64,000 nt of DNA from Ancylostoma caninum (Eukaryota > Nematoda > Chromadorea > Rhabditida > Ancylostomatidae): positions 2,408,501 to 2,472,500 of the forward strand of contig JBAJFG010000370.1 in assembly GCA_037903475.1 (NCBI GenBank). Direction: 5' to 3'. Position numbers and translations under genes: made by a program. Under the pieces are notes generated by a model. It worked only from the letters and a program-made list of their open reading frames with translations, did not search any database and had not been told where the DNA came from. Positions 23,001 through 32,700 of this stretch are shown here, piece after piece; within the stretch, counting starts at the first letter, position 1, and each line of letters starts with the position of its first letter.

Positions 23001-26000
23001 TCCATAGCTGGACCCACCTCATGGCGTTCCCCACAGCACTGGGCCACGGCGGGCAATTTCTCCATCGGTGGACCCGTTTCTTGGCGTTCCCCACAGCATT
23101 GGGCCACGGCGGGCCTTTTCTCCATCGGTGGACCCGTATCTTGGCGTCCCCCACTCCATTTGGCCCTAGCGGGCATTTCTCCATAACTGGACCCACCTCA
23201 TGGCGTTCCCCACAGCACTGGGCCACGGCGGGCCCTTTCTCCATCGGTGGACCCGTGTCTCGGCGTTCCCCGCACCACTGGGCCACGGCGGGCCCTTTCT
23301 CCATCGGTGGACCCGTTTCTTGGCGTTCCCCACAGCATTGGGCCACGGCGGGCCTTTTCTCCATCGGTGGACCCGTATCTTGGCGTCCCCCACTCCATTT
23401 GGCCCTAGCGGGCATTTCTCCATAACTGGACCCACCTCATGGCGTTCCCCACAGCACTGGGCCACGGCGGGCAATTTCTCCATCGGTGGACCCGTGTCTC
23501 GGCGTTCCCCGCACCACTGGGCCACGGCGGGCCCTTTCTCCTTCGGTGGACCCGTTTCTTGGCGTTCCCCACAGCATTGGGCCACGGCGGGCCTTTTCTC
23601 CATCGGTGGATCCGTATCTTGGCGTCCCCCACTCCATTTGGCCCTAGCGGGCATTTCTCCATAACTGGACCCACCTCATGGCGTTCCCCACAGCACTGGG
23701 CCACGGCGGGCAATTTCTCCATAGCTGGACCCACCTCATGGCGTTCCCCACAGCACTGGGCCACGGCGGGCCCTTTCTCCATCGGTGGACCCGTATCCGT
23801 ATTTAGTTGATTGGATATACAATGTCATGCCTTCCCATTTAGAGGCGATGCGGCAATAGCACCCACCAGATGAGGCGACCGCGTAGGTCCACCCTCCCGA
23901 GCTTCCAAGACGCTGCAGCCCTCATAGCACCCGTTCACCTCTTCCTGCAAGTGCACTCAGCGTCGCATCAGTAGAAGGCTGGTTTTCCTGCTGCGTATAT
24001 TGTGCAGCCTGAAAGCTCGTAAACACTCCCTCACTCCTATGCGGCGAGACCGCCAGCGAAGGTGATGAAATCACCATCCCGTGCATGCGGAAGAGCCAGC
24101 AGTGGCGTAATTTCGGGTCCCAAAGCGAACGTGTCTGCGTCCATGGAAATCGGCCATTTCGCCACACAGTCTGCGTCTCAAGATTGCGGTGTCTATGAGT
24201 GTCGCCCCGTATCTCTAACCGCTCTAGCCCCCTTACGGCGCTTTGTTTAATAGATTTGATCTTCTGTGCACTCCATTTGGCCCCAAGCAGTCCCTGCTGT
24301 CATCCACAGGGACGTGCTAGGTCAATATCCATTGGGGTGTACAATCGACTGCTTGTAATGGATACTCAGAATATGGAACATAGCTTAGCATTGTTACAGC
24401 AATCACAACTTCACATAATAGTGTATGGCACTATTTCAACTCATTTTTACGTTTTTGTGGATTTCGTTTCGGTGCGGTGGGCGAGATAGCATTTCTCACC
24501 AGTTCGTGCTAGTTTAACTAAGAAAAACGTTAATCTGGAAAACAGGCCCGGTCCAAATTCGTCGTGGCCACGCCCCTTGCAAGCGAAGCCAGCGTGGCTA
24601 TGTATCTACAGGCGCTTTCGGAGGCGCTGTGGAAGAAGTCCCAAAGCCCACAACAGCGATGTATCTGAAGGCGTTTTCGGAGGCGCTGTGGAAGAAGTCC
24701 ACAAGGCCATTGTGGAAGAACGCGGCGTCTCGGAGGCCGATCTACAGGGTGCGCGCGAATTATTGGCGCGTGGTTTTTTGAGCCCCAATCATTAAGGATT
24801 GAGCGAAATCACAAGTCATGTTATAGGTGTCCTTCCTTGAGCCATCTCTACCGTAGATATCAAGTGGTTTCTCGAATGACCTTTTCCTGTGCCTACATGG
24901 GCTTCAGGAAATCTCCTGGTCGAATCGCTGGTGGCACGGGGTCGGTGACAGCGCCCTTCTTTCCAAGATTTTCTGAAGTAGACTTTAGAAAACTCCGACC
25001 ATACATGTATGATAGGTCACAGCTAAGTTAAGCGAAGCCAGCGTGGCTATGTATCTACAGGCGCTTTCGGAGGCGCTGTCACCGAAAGCGCCTGTAGATA
25101 CATAGCCACGCTGACAGATACATAGCCAGTTATCGTTCCTGGCCAGAACTTTGAAAACTATTATTGAAATGGTATTGTACCGAATATTCGATTCGAATTA
25201 TTCACTCATTCGGTGATTTCAAAAAGTCGGTTGTTCGAATGATTCATTCATTCGGGTAGCCAAAAAAAGTCCTACTTCGAATAATTCGTTCTTTCGCATA
25301 TTTTGAAAACACCTTATTCGAATTATTCAAATATTCGAATATTCCAAAAACGTCGAATATTCCAGTGTATAATGCCGAGGCCTAGAAAGGCTTTCCAAAA
25401 AGGGGTAAGAACGGCAGTACGTGGTGGTGATTTATACATTTCTTAATGTGCTTTCCTGTTTCGAAAAGTCAAGAAAATGTACTGTTCTAAAAACCGCGAG
25501 AAGTTTCCCTACAACCTAATAGCAGTTTGGAATCCACAGTGTTTCGACGTCGTGAGAACGGTGTCATATCACTTTAACGTCCGATGAATCCTTTGCTCTA
25601 AATCCTTTGCTACCTCATTTATTCATCACTGGGGCAATAGTTATTCTCGTGTATACTAACCCTTTCAACTACCAGACTATTCCTGTTTCTATTCCTACCG
25701 TTATAAACAGAAAGCACCCAAGCATATGTGGCACCCGGGCCGCAGTTGCTCGCAAGGATGATCTCGTGTTGATATCTGTTAATACTGTAGTTTGAGACGG
25801 ATGGATCTCCGCAACGCTTGTCCTCCTCCACGTCATTATCGCTAACAAGAAGATCATTCATTAATCAGCATGTTTGACATAGCTGCGCATCGTGGTCCAA
25901 CGTTGTCTTCATCCATCTCTCACGTTTCGACCCATTTTTAAAATGTTGTCGCCTTCGAGATTGAAAAAAAGCTCGCTTTTTCCAGCAGATGACACCAAAT

Positions 26001-26353
26001 ATGGTGTATGTGAAGGACGGAAGATTTCTAGAATACTTGGTCTGAACACGACGAGCTCAGAAGTGAGGATGTTGATAGTGTATTCGGATACCAAGAAAGT
26101 TCATAAGAGAGATGCAGAGCTAGTTCCCTCACGCATTTTACGGCATTACGCTCCGCAGGTAATACAGTCTTCTATGCGCATCACCGTAGCAATGTAGCGC
26201 TTACTACTGCACTGTTCGTTGCACTTATTAGAGTAGTCCACTTTCACTGCAATGTGACTAAGATTCTTTGTTTGCACAATCAATTCCATCGCTTTATTTC
26301 AGATGGTTATCGATTATTACGAGTCTCTAATTATTAAAGGAAATTACGAGTGA
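16521..26353 (+). CDS. HP1-type heterochromatin protein, 5' exons missing
   Basis: A multi-exon gene inferred from splice sites and phase: 16521-16594, 16659-16737, 16807-16820, 16922-17003, 25986-26158, 26303-26353. Every junction joins in phase, including the one across the 9-kb intron, and the reading frame ends at TGA 26351-26353. The product carries the second half of a chromodomain, an acidic linker and a chromo shadow domain, the order found in HP1/HPL proteins that bind methylated histone H3 in heterochromatin. About 157 residues are visible. The first chromodomain half and the start codon lie further upstream and were not found. AATAATAAA-type signals follow near 26415. The next gene is convergent. 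Which HPL paralogue it corresponds to cannot be told. Confidence 0.75.
17229..17480. mobile_element. MITE with GGGCAATTTATACT ends
   Basis: TAGGGCAATTTATACTAG on the left is mirrored by AGTATAAATTGCCCTTA on the right. GC-rich inner arms rich in 'GTGCGTC' also pair. TA lies at the ends. It is in the long HP1 intron. Confidence 0.7.
17481..18084. other. HP1 intron, no confident feature
   Basis: A TTTAAAGGCAG motif at about 17486 resembles ends of the TTAA palindromic family. Scattered open stretches at 17568-17846 look like decayed coding DNA but have no recognisable motif. Confidence 0.35.
18085..19165 (+). pseudogene. Mariner transposase pseudogene
   Basis: Fragments in several frames line up with a mariner transposase: 'AAESCRVNAVFRNGTASERT' (helix-turn-helix region, 18218-18290), 'DEKRCLYVN' (about 18675), 'DSKGIIHYALLPR' (18796-18834), 'HDDARPHIENVT' (about 18936-18971) and a tail resembling 'SPDLAPSDYHLF' (19019-19060). 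Stops and frameshifts break it throughout, and a 113-bp hAT-type element is inserted at 18398-18510. It is not functional. Confidence 0.85.
18390..18518. mobile_element. hAT-type mini-element, 113 bp
   Basis: The element 18398-18510 begins CAGGGGTGTGCGGAA and ends CTCCGCACGTCCCTG. ATTCGGAT flanks it on both sides (18390-18397 and 18511-18518). The whole interior is the same TTTTCCG/TTTTACG repeat found at the ends of 14221-15110, so it looks like an internally deleted sibling. It interrupts the mariner pseudogene and is therefore younger. Confidence 0.9.
19195..19400. repeat. TTCGAATAATTCATTCATTCG tandem tract
   Basis: Four or so units of about 50 bp containing 'ATTCGAA(T/C)AATTCRTTYATTCG'. 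The same tract in the same orientation occurs at 25160-25370, so the pair brackets 19.4-25.2 kb. Confidence 0.75.
19540..19990. repeat. Left arm of a large inverted repeat
   Basis: This matches, inverted, 24345-24720: shared phrases include 'gacttcttccacagcgcctc', 'acatagccacgctggct', 'GGACCGGGCCTGTTTTCCAG' and, more weakly, 'ctggtgagaaatg' and 'TTATGTGAAGTTGTGAT'. It also holds a 70-bp internal duplication. The arms enclose about 4.4 kb with the 60-bp minisatellite. Confidence 0.75.
19991..21077. other. Interior of inverted-repeat structure, no gene seen
   Basis: Only short open frames (up to 98 codons, minus strand, 20429-20725) without motifs. A small palindrome around 'CGTCCGGACACCTAGGACGT' lies near 20770. 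Confidence 0.4.
21078..21330 (-). mobile_element. Possible Helitron-like 3' terminus, copy 1
   Basis: On the minus strand this ends in a hairpin, CTAGCGTCCC-GAA-GGGGCGCTAG, directly followed by T. The same terminus and about 300 bp of adjoining sequence occur on the plus strand at 60915-61240, also followed by T. CTAG ends before T and a terminal hairpin fit Helitrons, but here the hairpin reaches the very end, which is unusual. No Rep/helicase gene is present. Confidence 0.4.
21330..23805. repeat. 60-bp minisatellite array
   Basis: About 40 units of a 60-bp repeat; consensus parts are 'catcggtggacccgt', 'ggcgttccccacagcactgg' and 'gccacggcgggcccttt'. The array is regular from about 21740. 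A segment near 21480-21750 is repeated at 22330-22610, a higher-order duplication. Because 60 is divisible by 3, several frames stay open on both strands for up to 278 codons. These are artefacts of the period. The unit is homologous to the 59-bp repeats at 38.8-41.2 kb. Confidence 0.9.
24345..24720. repeat. Right arm of the large inverted repeat
   Basis: Reverse complement of 19540-19990. It contains two copies of a 70-bp unit ('ggcg(c/t)tttcggaggcgctgt' then 'ggaagaagtcc') at about 24610 and 24675. Confidence 0.75.
25039..25113. repeat. Perfect 32-bp hairpin
   Basis: Arms 25039-25070 and 25082-25113 are exact complements around an 11-nt loop. The sequence is the 'ctacaggcgctttcgg' piece of the inverted-repeat arm at 24600, duplicated head to head. 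Confidence 0.85.
25160..25370. repeat. TTCGAATAATTCATTCATTCG tandem tract
   Basis: Same family and orientation as 19195-19400, with units of about 50 bp, ending in denser 'ATTCGAATATTCC' repeats. Confidence 0.75.
25986..26353 (+). CDS. Exons of the chromo shadow domain
   Basis: Exon 25986-26158 follows 'gctttttccag', enters in phase 1 exactly as exon 16922-17003 leaves, and encodes 'KISRILGLNTTSSEVRMLIV' then 'DAELVPSRILRHYAPQ'. After a 144-nt intron, exon 26303-26353 adds 'MVIDYYESLIIKGNYE' and TGA. 'ELVP' and 'APQMVIDYYE' match the chromo shadow signature (HP1: 'LVPA', 'PQVVISFYEERL'). The isoleucine used for dimerisation is kept. The tryptophan that forms the PxVxL-peptide pocket in human HP1 is absent. 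The chain ends soon after. Confidence 0.8.
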
Positions 26354-26409
26354 TCCACCATGGCTAGCTCGCTTTGATCCAGCAAAGAAGACGTCCTGTT
26401 TTGCGCTTG

Positions 26410-26430
26410 TATTTTTCAATAATAATAAAA
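26410..26430 (+). terminator. Possible polyadenylation signal of HP1 gene
   Basis: Overlapping AATAAT/AATAAA motifs lie about 65 bp after the stop codon of the chromo shadow exon. No cleavage site can be seen directly. Confidence 0.4.
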
Positions 26431-26592
26431 AACCGTATTATGATTACATGTAAGCGAGATCACAATCATATGAAGAGCAACAGGTAAGTGGTCATTCTAC
26501 GTGGTCAAATCTAGAGCTAGGTAAAGCATACATATGAGATATGACTAGTACGAAACAGTTTCGAGTTGGCAATAAAAGTATCGATGAGGTTA

Positions 26593-26736
26593 CTATTTGG
26601 AGCGAAGTAGAACCTGTTGTTGGGCCAACCTGAACTGCTGTTCCGAGCCCAGCTTCTCAAGTTGAGCAAGAAGATTCTGCTTTCTAGAATCGTGATTTTT
26701 GTCTTCTATTGCGTCAGTCGATGTCCACGATACGAC
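26593..26736 (-). CDS. Coiled-coil gene, terminal exon
   Basis: Acceptor 'gcatgttcag' at 26737-26746, then 'VVSWTSTDAIEDKNHDSRKQ' and a short helical tail ending in TAG (26593-26595). The entry phase matches exon 28800-28939. A reversed AATAAA lies near 26293, inside the convergent HP1 gene's last intron, so the two transcripts may overlap. Confidence 0.65.
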   Translation of the reverse strand, partial: VVSWTSTDAIEDKNHDSRKQNLLAQLEKLGSEQQFRLAQQQVLLRSK

Positions 26737-29700
26737 CTGAACATGCTGCGTTAAGTGAACATGGCCTTTTCTTTCATAACAAGGTTTCGCTTCTACGGAC
26801 ACCAAACTAGATTTGATTCTGCGTCATACGTTCATTTATTTCGTCCACCTCCAACACCGGCATTGTGACGTTCTTGCAGAATAGGCCCGTGGCTGATGGT
26901 ATCGTATCATATATACGACTGTTTGTATTTCACTCATAATTACCTGTTTCAATAAGTTTCGTTCGTTGGTGTTTATGTTATTCGTAATTTGTACGCGGAA
27001 AGGGAAACCGTGTTTTCACCACGCGAAAAAAAGTTGTAGGGATGGCGGTGTACTTTTTCTCATCGCCATGCTTGATCCTATTTCACCAGGCCACGCTTTC
27101 TGCCTTACAAGGGAGGTGCAAGAGGTCAGATTGATCTGATCGGAATGGAACCTATCTGGCTTGTACCTTTGCTGAACAAGGTGATACAATATATATTTCG
27201 AAGTCGCTTTCCATCACCCGGTATACGTACTGCAGCCGCTACTGGGCTAACGACGGGGTGGGAAGGCACTGGGCTATCATGCAGGGGTGGAGGTTTAAAT
27301 CCCGTAGCGGATATGCCTTCTGCATTCTCGTTTTTTAGTCCTTCTAATCCTATTAAAAGATGATCAAAAGGTAAGAACAGGTTACCTTTCCGGATTGATG
27401 GATCAGCCACGGAATAACCGCACCATATTGAAATTAGTTCACTGATTGGCGCAGCGCTTACTGGTGTCACTACTCATGCTGATTTTTAGACTTGAAACAA
27501 GAAGCTAAAAGAGCAGGTTACCTTTCCGGATTAATGGACCAGCCACGGAATAACCGCGGAAAAGGCTAGAAGCCTTGTTCTGATACAGGTGGGTATGTGT
27601 TTGGCTGGGTTCTGATTCGTCGTGACTGTTTACAACTCAAAATCTTGAATAATAGGACGCAATACTCCACCTGAAAGTTTCAAACTTCATCAGTTGAGGT
27701 AAATGGCCTAAAACACGGAAATACAAGGTGGATGTTAATGAAGGGATCCAAACACCACCTCGAGCCCAGTAGTCCATCAACTAACCCACCCTGCCATTCC
27801 GGCGCTGCCCACAAGGCCAGGGCAACGCCTACAGCAGAGTGGTGAAACCTCTACAAAACTCGCTCGTTTTTGGAGGATAGCGCAGCTTGTCGGACAAGGA
27901 TTTAAGCCAGCTAGGCTTGATTCTGATCTGCGAGTCTGGCTGTTGCACTTCCCTTGCTAGCAGCCCAGCGAGCTACTGCTGGGGATGGGAGCGTAGGGTA
28001 ATGTCGCCTGGCGATGTTTGCTGCTGTAGTGTATTATTGGCATTGGTATTATTGGTGGTTTTTGTCATGCACTGGCTGCCGCTTCAGCATGAAAGTGTGC
28101 GAACTTCCTCGCGTTGTGGCAATTTTCAGTCATACCTCATTGTGCCGCCATCCTGGTAATCATGAAAGTCCCTTTAGACTAAACAGGCTCTCTAGGCTAA
28201 ACAAGAAGTAAACGGTAGAGACTAAGTTGGAGATCTGTTTCACCAATTTTCGTTAATTTCCTATGCATGACGCTTCTTATTTTGAAATTAAACCACAATA
28301 TTCGGAAATCACGACTTTGAACTAGTTCGGCAAATTCCGCCAGCTATGTATCTGCACGTGAATCTTTCACACTGTTCAATTCTAGAACTACACGTTGTTA
28401 TACGTTTCTAGTCTGCAGATAGATGACTTGCGGCTACTTTAAAATGGTCAAAAAATGCGCTGCACCTCCAAGCGGAGAACGAAAATTGCGCAGTAAGACT
28501 CACGATTTACTCACACGCACTTTCATCACACCACTGAAGAAGAATTCGAACAGTGGTCACATTTACCGTTGCATGCATGTCATCCACAGCACCGGAGCTG
28601 CCACCGAACTTGGCTATGATAGTGCCCACCTCCTCGATGAAACGTTCAATGAGTCTCTGAATTGTTATATTAGTACAATAGCAAAAATCGAAACTTCTAT
28701 CGTTCAGAATAAGTCTCAAGCCTTTACACATTGCTCATTGAACTAAATTAGTATTCAGCGAGCAATTGAGATTAAACATGAAACGGAGCAAGAACTCACT
28801 CTTCTCTCACTGTTCCTCCTCTTAAGACGTTGTACAAACTCCTCCCTTTCCCAGAAGCTTTCGCACACAATTTGTATCGTCTTTTGATTGTATCTTTCAG
28901 TTTTCTCCAATTTTTCACAACTTTTCATGAGCTCCTGCGCTAAAATTGTAGGAATTTGGCGATTAACGCAATTTTTACGCGTCAGCAGTGTCGAGACTAA
29001 CCTTTCTGCAACAATTCCATGTTCCTCGCTTTCAAATTGTGCATGTGGAGCGTACAAGCGTCGTTTTCGTCTTTTAGTAAGATCACTTCCCGTCGTTCTC
29101 TTGAAAATCAGGGGTCGTATTTATCTACCAATAAAGGAACGAAGCTGGTTAGCTTAAACTTGTAAAGTTTATACACCAAACGTGTTGTGCCGTTGCATAA
29201 TATGGTAGTCACTTCTCCACTTGAGTCGAATTAATCGAATTTTATCAAAATAGATGACGAGACTGCCATATTTTCACCATCAGTTGCTGCAAAATTGATG
29301 GGAACCGAAATTTCACAAGGTTGATGCTATAAAGGACTCAATAACTGTTATGACGCCCAAAAACACTGGTATTAGTTGTACCTGTACTAAAAGAATTGAT
29401 AACACTTCAATCATGACAACTCGTTTATTCATTCACTCATAAGTGAGCGTACATTTATGAGTATGTATAGTCGAGGGAGAAATGGGCATGGGATGTGCGT
29501 TACCTCTAGTACGGAGGTACAGTGAAAAATTAGCCTGCCAACAAACTGTATTAATCACCTCAATCAAGTCAGATCGGCTGTTACCACGTCCTATTGCACC
29601 TCACAACTGTAACGAAATCTTCGGGTCGAAGTTAGCTACTTTTAGCGAACAGTCACCCTCATCAACTCAGCTCCTTCATCCCAACCATCAAAAAGGCTCC

Positions 29701-32700
29701 TCAGAGTAGGATCGAACCAACTACTACGTTGTGAAATAAGTACAGGAAAGCAAAGCTCTATGGAAAGATAGAGGTAAACAAAGCTCTATGGAGAGACAAA
29801 GACATCGATGGAGAATTATTGAATGTTCAATATTAATCCAGTACTGGCATACTGTCCCAATTAGTATGGTTTGCCACGTACCAGGTCTCAGTAGCATTTA
29901 TTAGGCCAGAGTAGATTTGCCAAGATTAATGACCACCGATGCTTCTCAAGTCTCTTCTTTGCCGCACAGTCCACTGCACTTTGTCGCAGTGAGATTACGT
30001 TTCTGCTGAACCGTAGTTGACCGTCATTAGTGATCGGCATTATATACATCTAGATCGATACTTGCCCTTGTTCAACTTCTGATAGAAGATTTCTGTCGAA
30101 TACTTTCACCACCCGATGTGAGGCGAATCACCATCATAAAACGTCTTCTTAAAATGTTTGAAGGCTTGAAGAAGACAAGATGACGTTTACGTTTTGCAGT
30201 GGAAAGGTAGCGGTTTGATAGGTAACTCATCTTTTCCCCCATTGAACCTCGTTTTTACCAAAGCCTGAGCTTTTGCTTTTTCGTAAGCCTCAACCGTCTG
30301 TCCTTAGCAAAACTAAGGTCGTTCACCTCAACAAATTCTATTTTTCGCATATATCCTGTGCTATTAGGTAACTATCAGGTAGCTATCAGGTGAGGAGGAA
30401 TTTCGTGATTTCAGAATGAACTACCTCAGAGAACGAGCGCTGAAGAGGTTTGTGCGGTACAACGCCTTATAAAAGTCGAAGAAATAGTGTCTCCTACCTT
30501 TCCAGATCAGCGCTTGTATCCTTAAATTTCTTCTCTAGTTCATCAATCACTGTGTTAGCTTCCCGAATTTGATCTTGCGACTCCTGGATGACAAAAATTT
30601 AGTAGAACAATAACAGTATCTTCAGTCTCATCAGAGTACCTGATCTAGTCTCTGAATTTCCTTGGCTAACGCTGTGAGAGCGTCTCGTTCTGCTTCCAAC
30701 CTTTCTACTTCCTCGCACTTTTGTCGTAGCCTCAATCTATACTGTTCAATCTGTGTTCGTGTTGCACTCAACTCTGACCTAAAATTGGTTGTGGAAGCAT
30801 TTTCTTGCAAGAGATCCAGGGCAAAAAGCTAACCTTAGAATAGCCTTTTCCTTCTGAACATTCGGAAACTGCTCTATTTGGTGTCGGAAGCGGTCCAGTT
30901 GAAGTTCCATGTTTTCGCGTTCCACTGCCCACTGTATTCTTTCAGAGCTACAAAAAAGAGGAGTAAGTAATTACTATAGATGGTACGCAAATAAAATCAA
31001 CACAACTAACCTAATCATTTTCTCTAGTGCGTCTTTACAGTCATGAATATTCTGAACTTCTTTTCTGAACAGTTCTTTAGCGTTGTCAAGGAATAGTCTA
31101 TCGCAACTTTCCAAAAGATGACGAGCCTGAAAAAAAAGAGCCTAGATAGATCTTTAAAGAATCAAAATAGAAAGGTAGAAGGCGCTAAGCAAGCATGATG
31201 AAACTTGCACCAGTAATAAGTGCAACTAAAAGTTCACCGGCTTTCGTTGCATGTTCTTCAATGAAATCCGTGAATAAACAACATCCGCAAACAGTTCTCA
31301 TTTCTTAGCGTATTTTCCTGTTTTGGTCTCTGCATAATCATGGGAACGATTCATAATTCAGGATTATTCTTTCATGCAGGTTCATTCAGGATCGAGCGTT
31401 TGAAAAAAGGTTACCAGAAGAGGGTGTGGGTAGGAGAGTGTACGAATTTGCACGCAAAAGGATCATATTTTGCTGACTGAAAGGGGATACAGCCCACCTG
31501 GAGGTGCATAACGTCGCCCTGACTCATCTAATTGACAAAGACAGGGATAAAAAATGTGTTGGAAAAAATGTACGTACAGTAGCGAGCAAAAAGATTGCAA
31601 CTTTTGGTTTTTCGTCTATAACTTCTTCTAAAGCAATGCGTGGGAGTTCAAATTTTTTATGGGAGTTGTAGATACTCATGAGAGATAGAAACAAGGAATA
31701 ACCCCTCTACTCCATTGACGTCACGTTCTTTAAGAAAAATTTTTCTCACAGCGGCCTAAATCTGAATTTTGGCACCATCCTCAATGTCTCATAAAATGAC
31801 GTCTGTCGTTAGGATCTGACCACGAATTAGTTCCTTGCAGTAGAGCCAACCCGTATGTGCTTGAAAATGTGCATGCCCTGACCACTGGTTGACATCTACA
31901 AAGCTATGTGAGATTAGTTCAGCAGTGATCCTCTATGGGTGTTTCTGTCACCCTGGCTCCACCTATCGGCTCTATTCAAAAGGGAGGGATGCCCCTGATG
32001 GTTCTATAAGTCTGGCTAGAAGTGTTCGGTTTCAACGCAGCTTATTGCTCCCTCGCAATTCCGAAATATTCGGGCTTGTTGCCGTGCAGCTAATCGTGCA
32101 CATCACGCAAAATAAGTTTTGGAATTTTTTTCTGTCTCGAGGAGGAGGATACTTTGAGGATCCCATGAATGGTAAAGATTCTCCAGGATCCCTATCCTGG
32201 ATCCCTGGAATATTGCCGCGTGCATGACAATTCATCCCGCCTTAGATTTATCGAAACAGGACTACTTGAAGTGAAGAGTGCTGGTCACTAGCACGAGCAT
32301 GTGTGGCCCCTTGCTCCACCTACGAGTCTCCCCACTTCGCCTAGAGCCTTTTGATTCAAAAATGTCTCATGTAGTTTGTTTCATCTAATTCAAACTGAAT
32401 TAGCCAGTTTTTATAGTGCCAGGTCGCAGTATCCCGCTCCGGTGATGTTTCGTAGAGTTCATTGCATTTTAGCAAGATCTACCCTCATCAAATTCAAACC
32501 GGCATGAGTCGCCACGCACCCTGCAATATTCTAGGAACCCTGGGGAATCTTTACCATTTATGGGATCCTCAAGGTATCTTCCTCCTCGAGACAGAAAAAA
32601 TTCCAAAACTTATTTTGCGTGATGTGCACGATTAGCTGCACGGCAACAAGCCCGAATATTTCGGAACTACGAGGGAGCAATAAGCTGCGTTGAAACCAAG

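Noticed and set aside
21592..23782. Long overlapping open frames up to 278 codons on both strands
   Set aside because: They lie wholly in the 60-bp minisatellite; the period is a multiple of three and each frame repeats a 20-residue unit. No start context, splice signals or domain.
21330..23805. Regular direct repeats that might suggest a CRISPR array
   Set aside because: Units are contiguous with no unique spacers, and the setting is a eukaryotic genome.
27231..27305. 75-nt tRNA-like stretch with a 7-bp acceptor stem (CCGCTAC/GTAGCGG) and a GGTTTAAATCC phrase
   Set aside because: The D and anticodon arms do not fold and the T loop is non-standard; probably chance or a long-dead pseudogene.
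28423..28746. 107-codon plus-strand open frame
   Set aside because: Antisense within an intron, without motif or splice partners; also tested as an exon on the minus strand and found out of phase.
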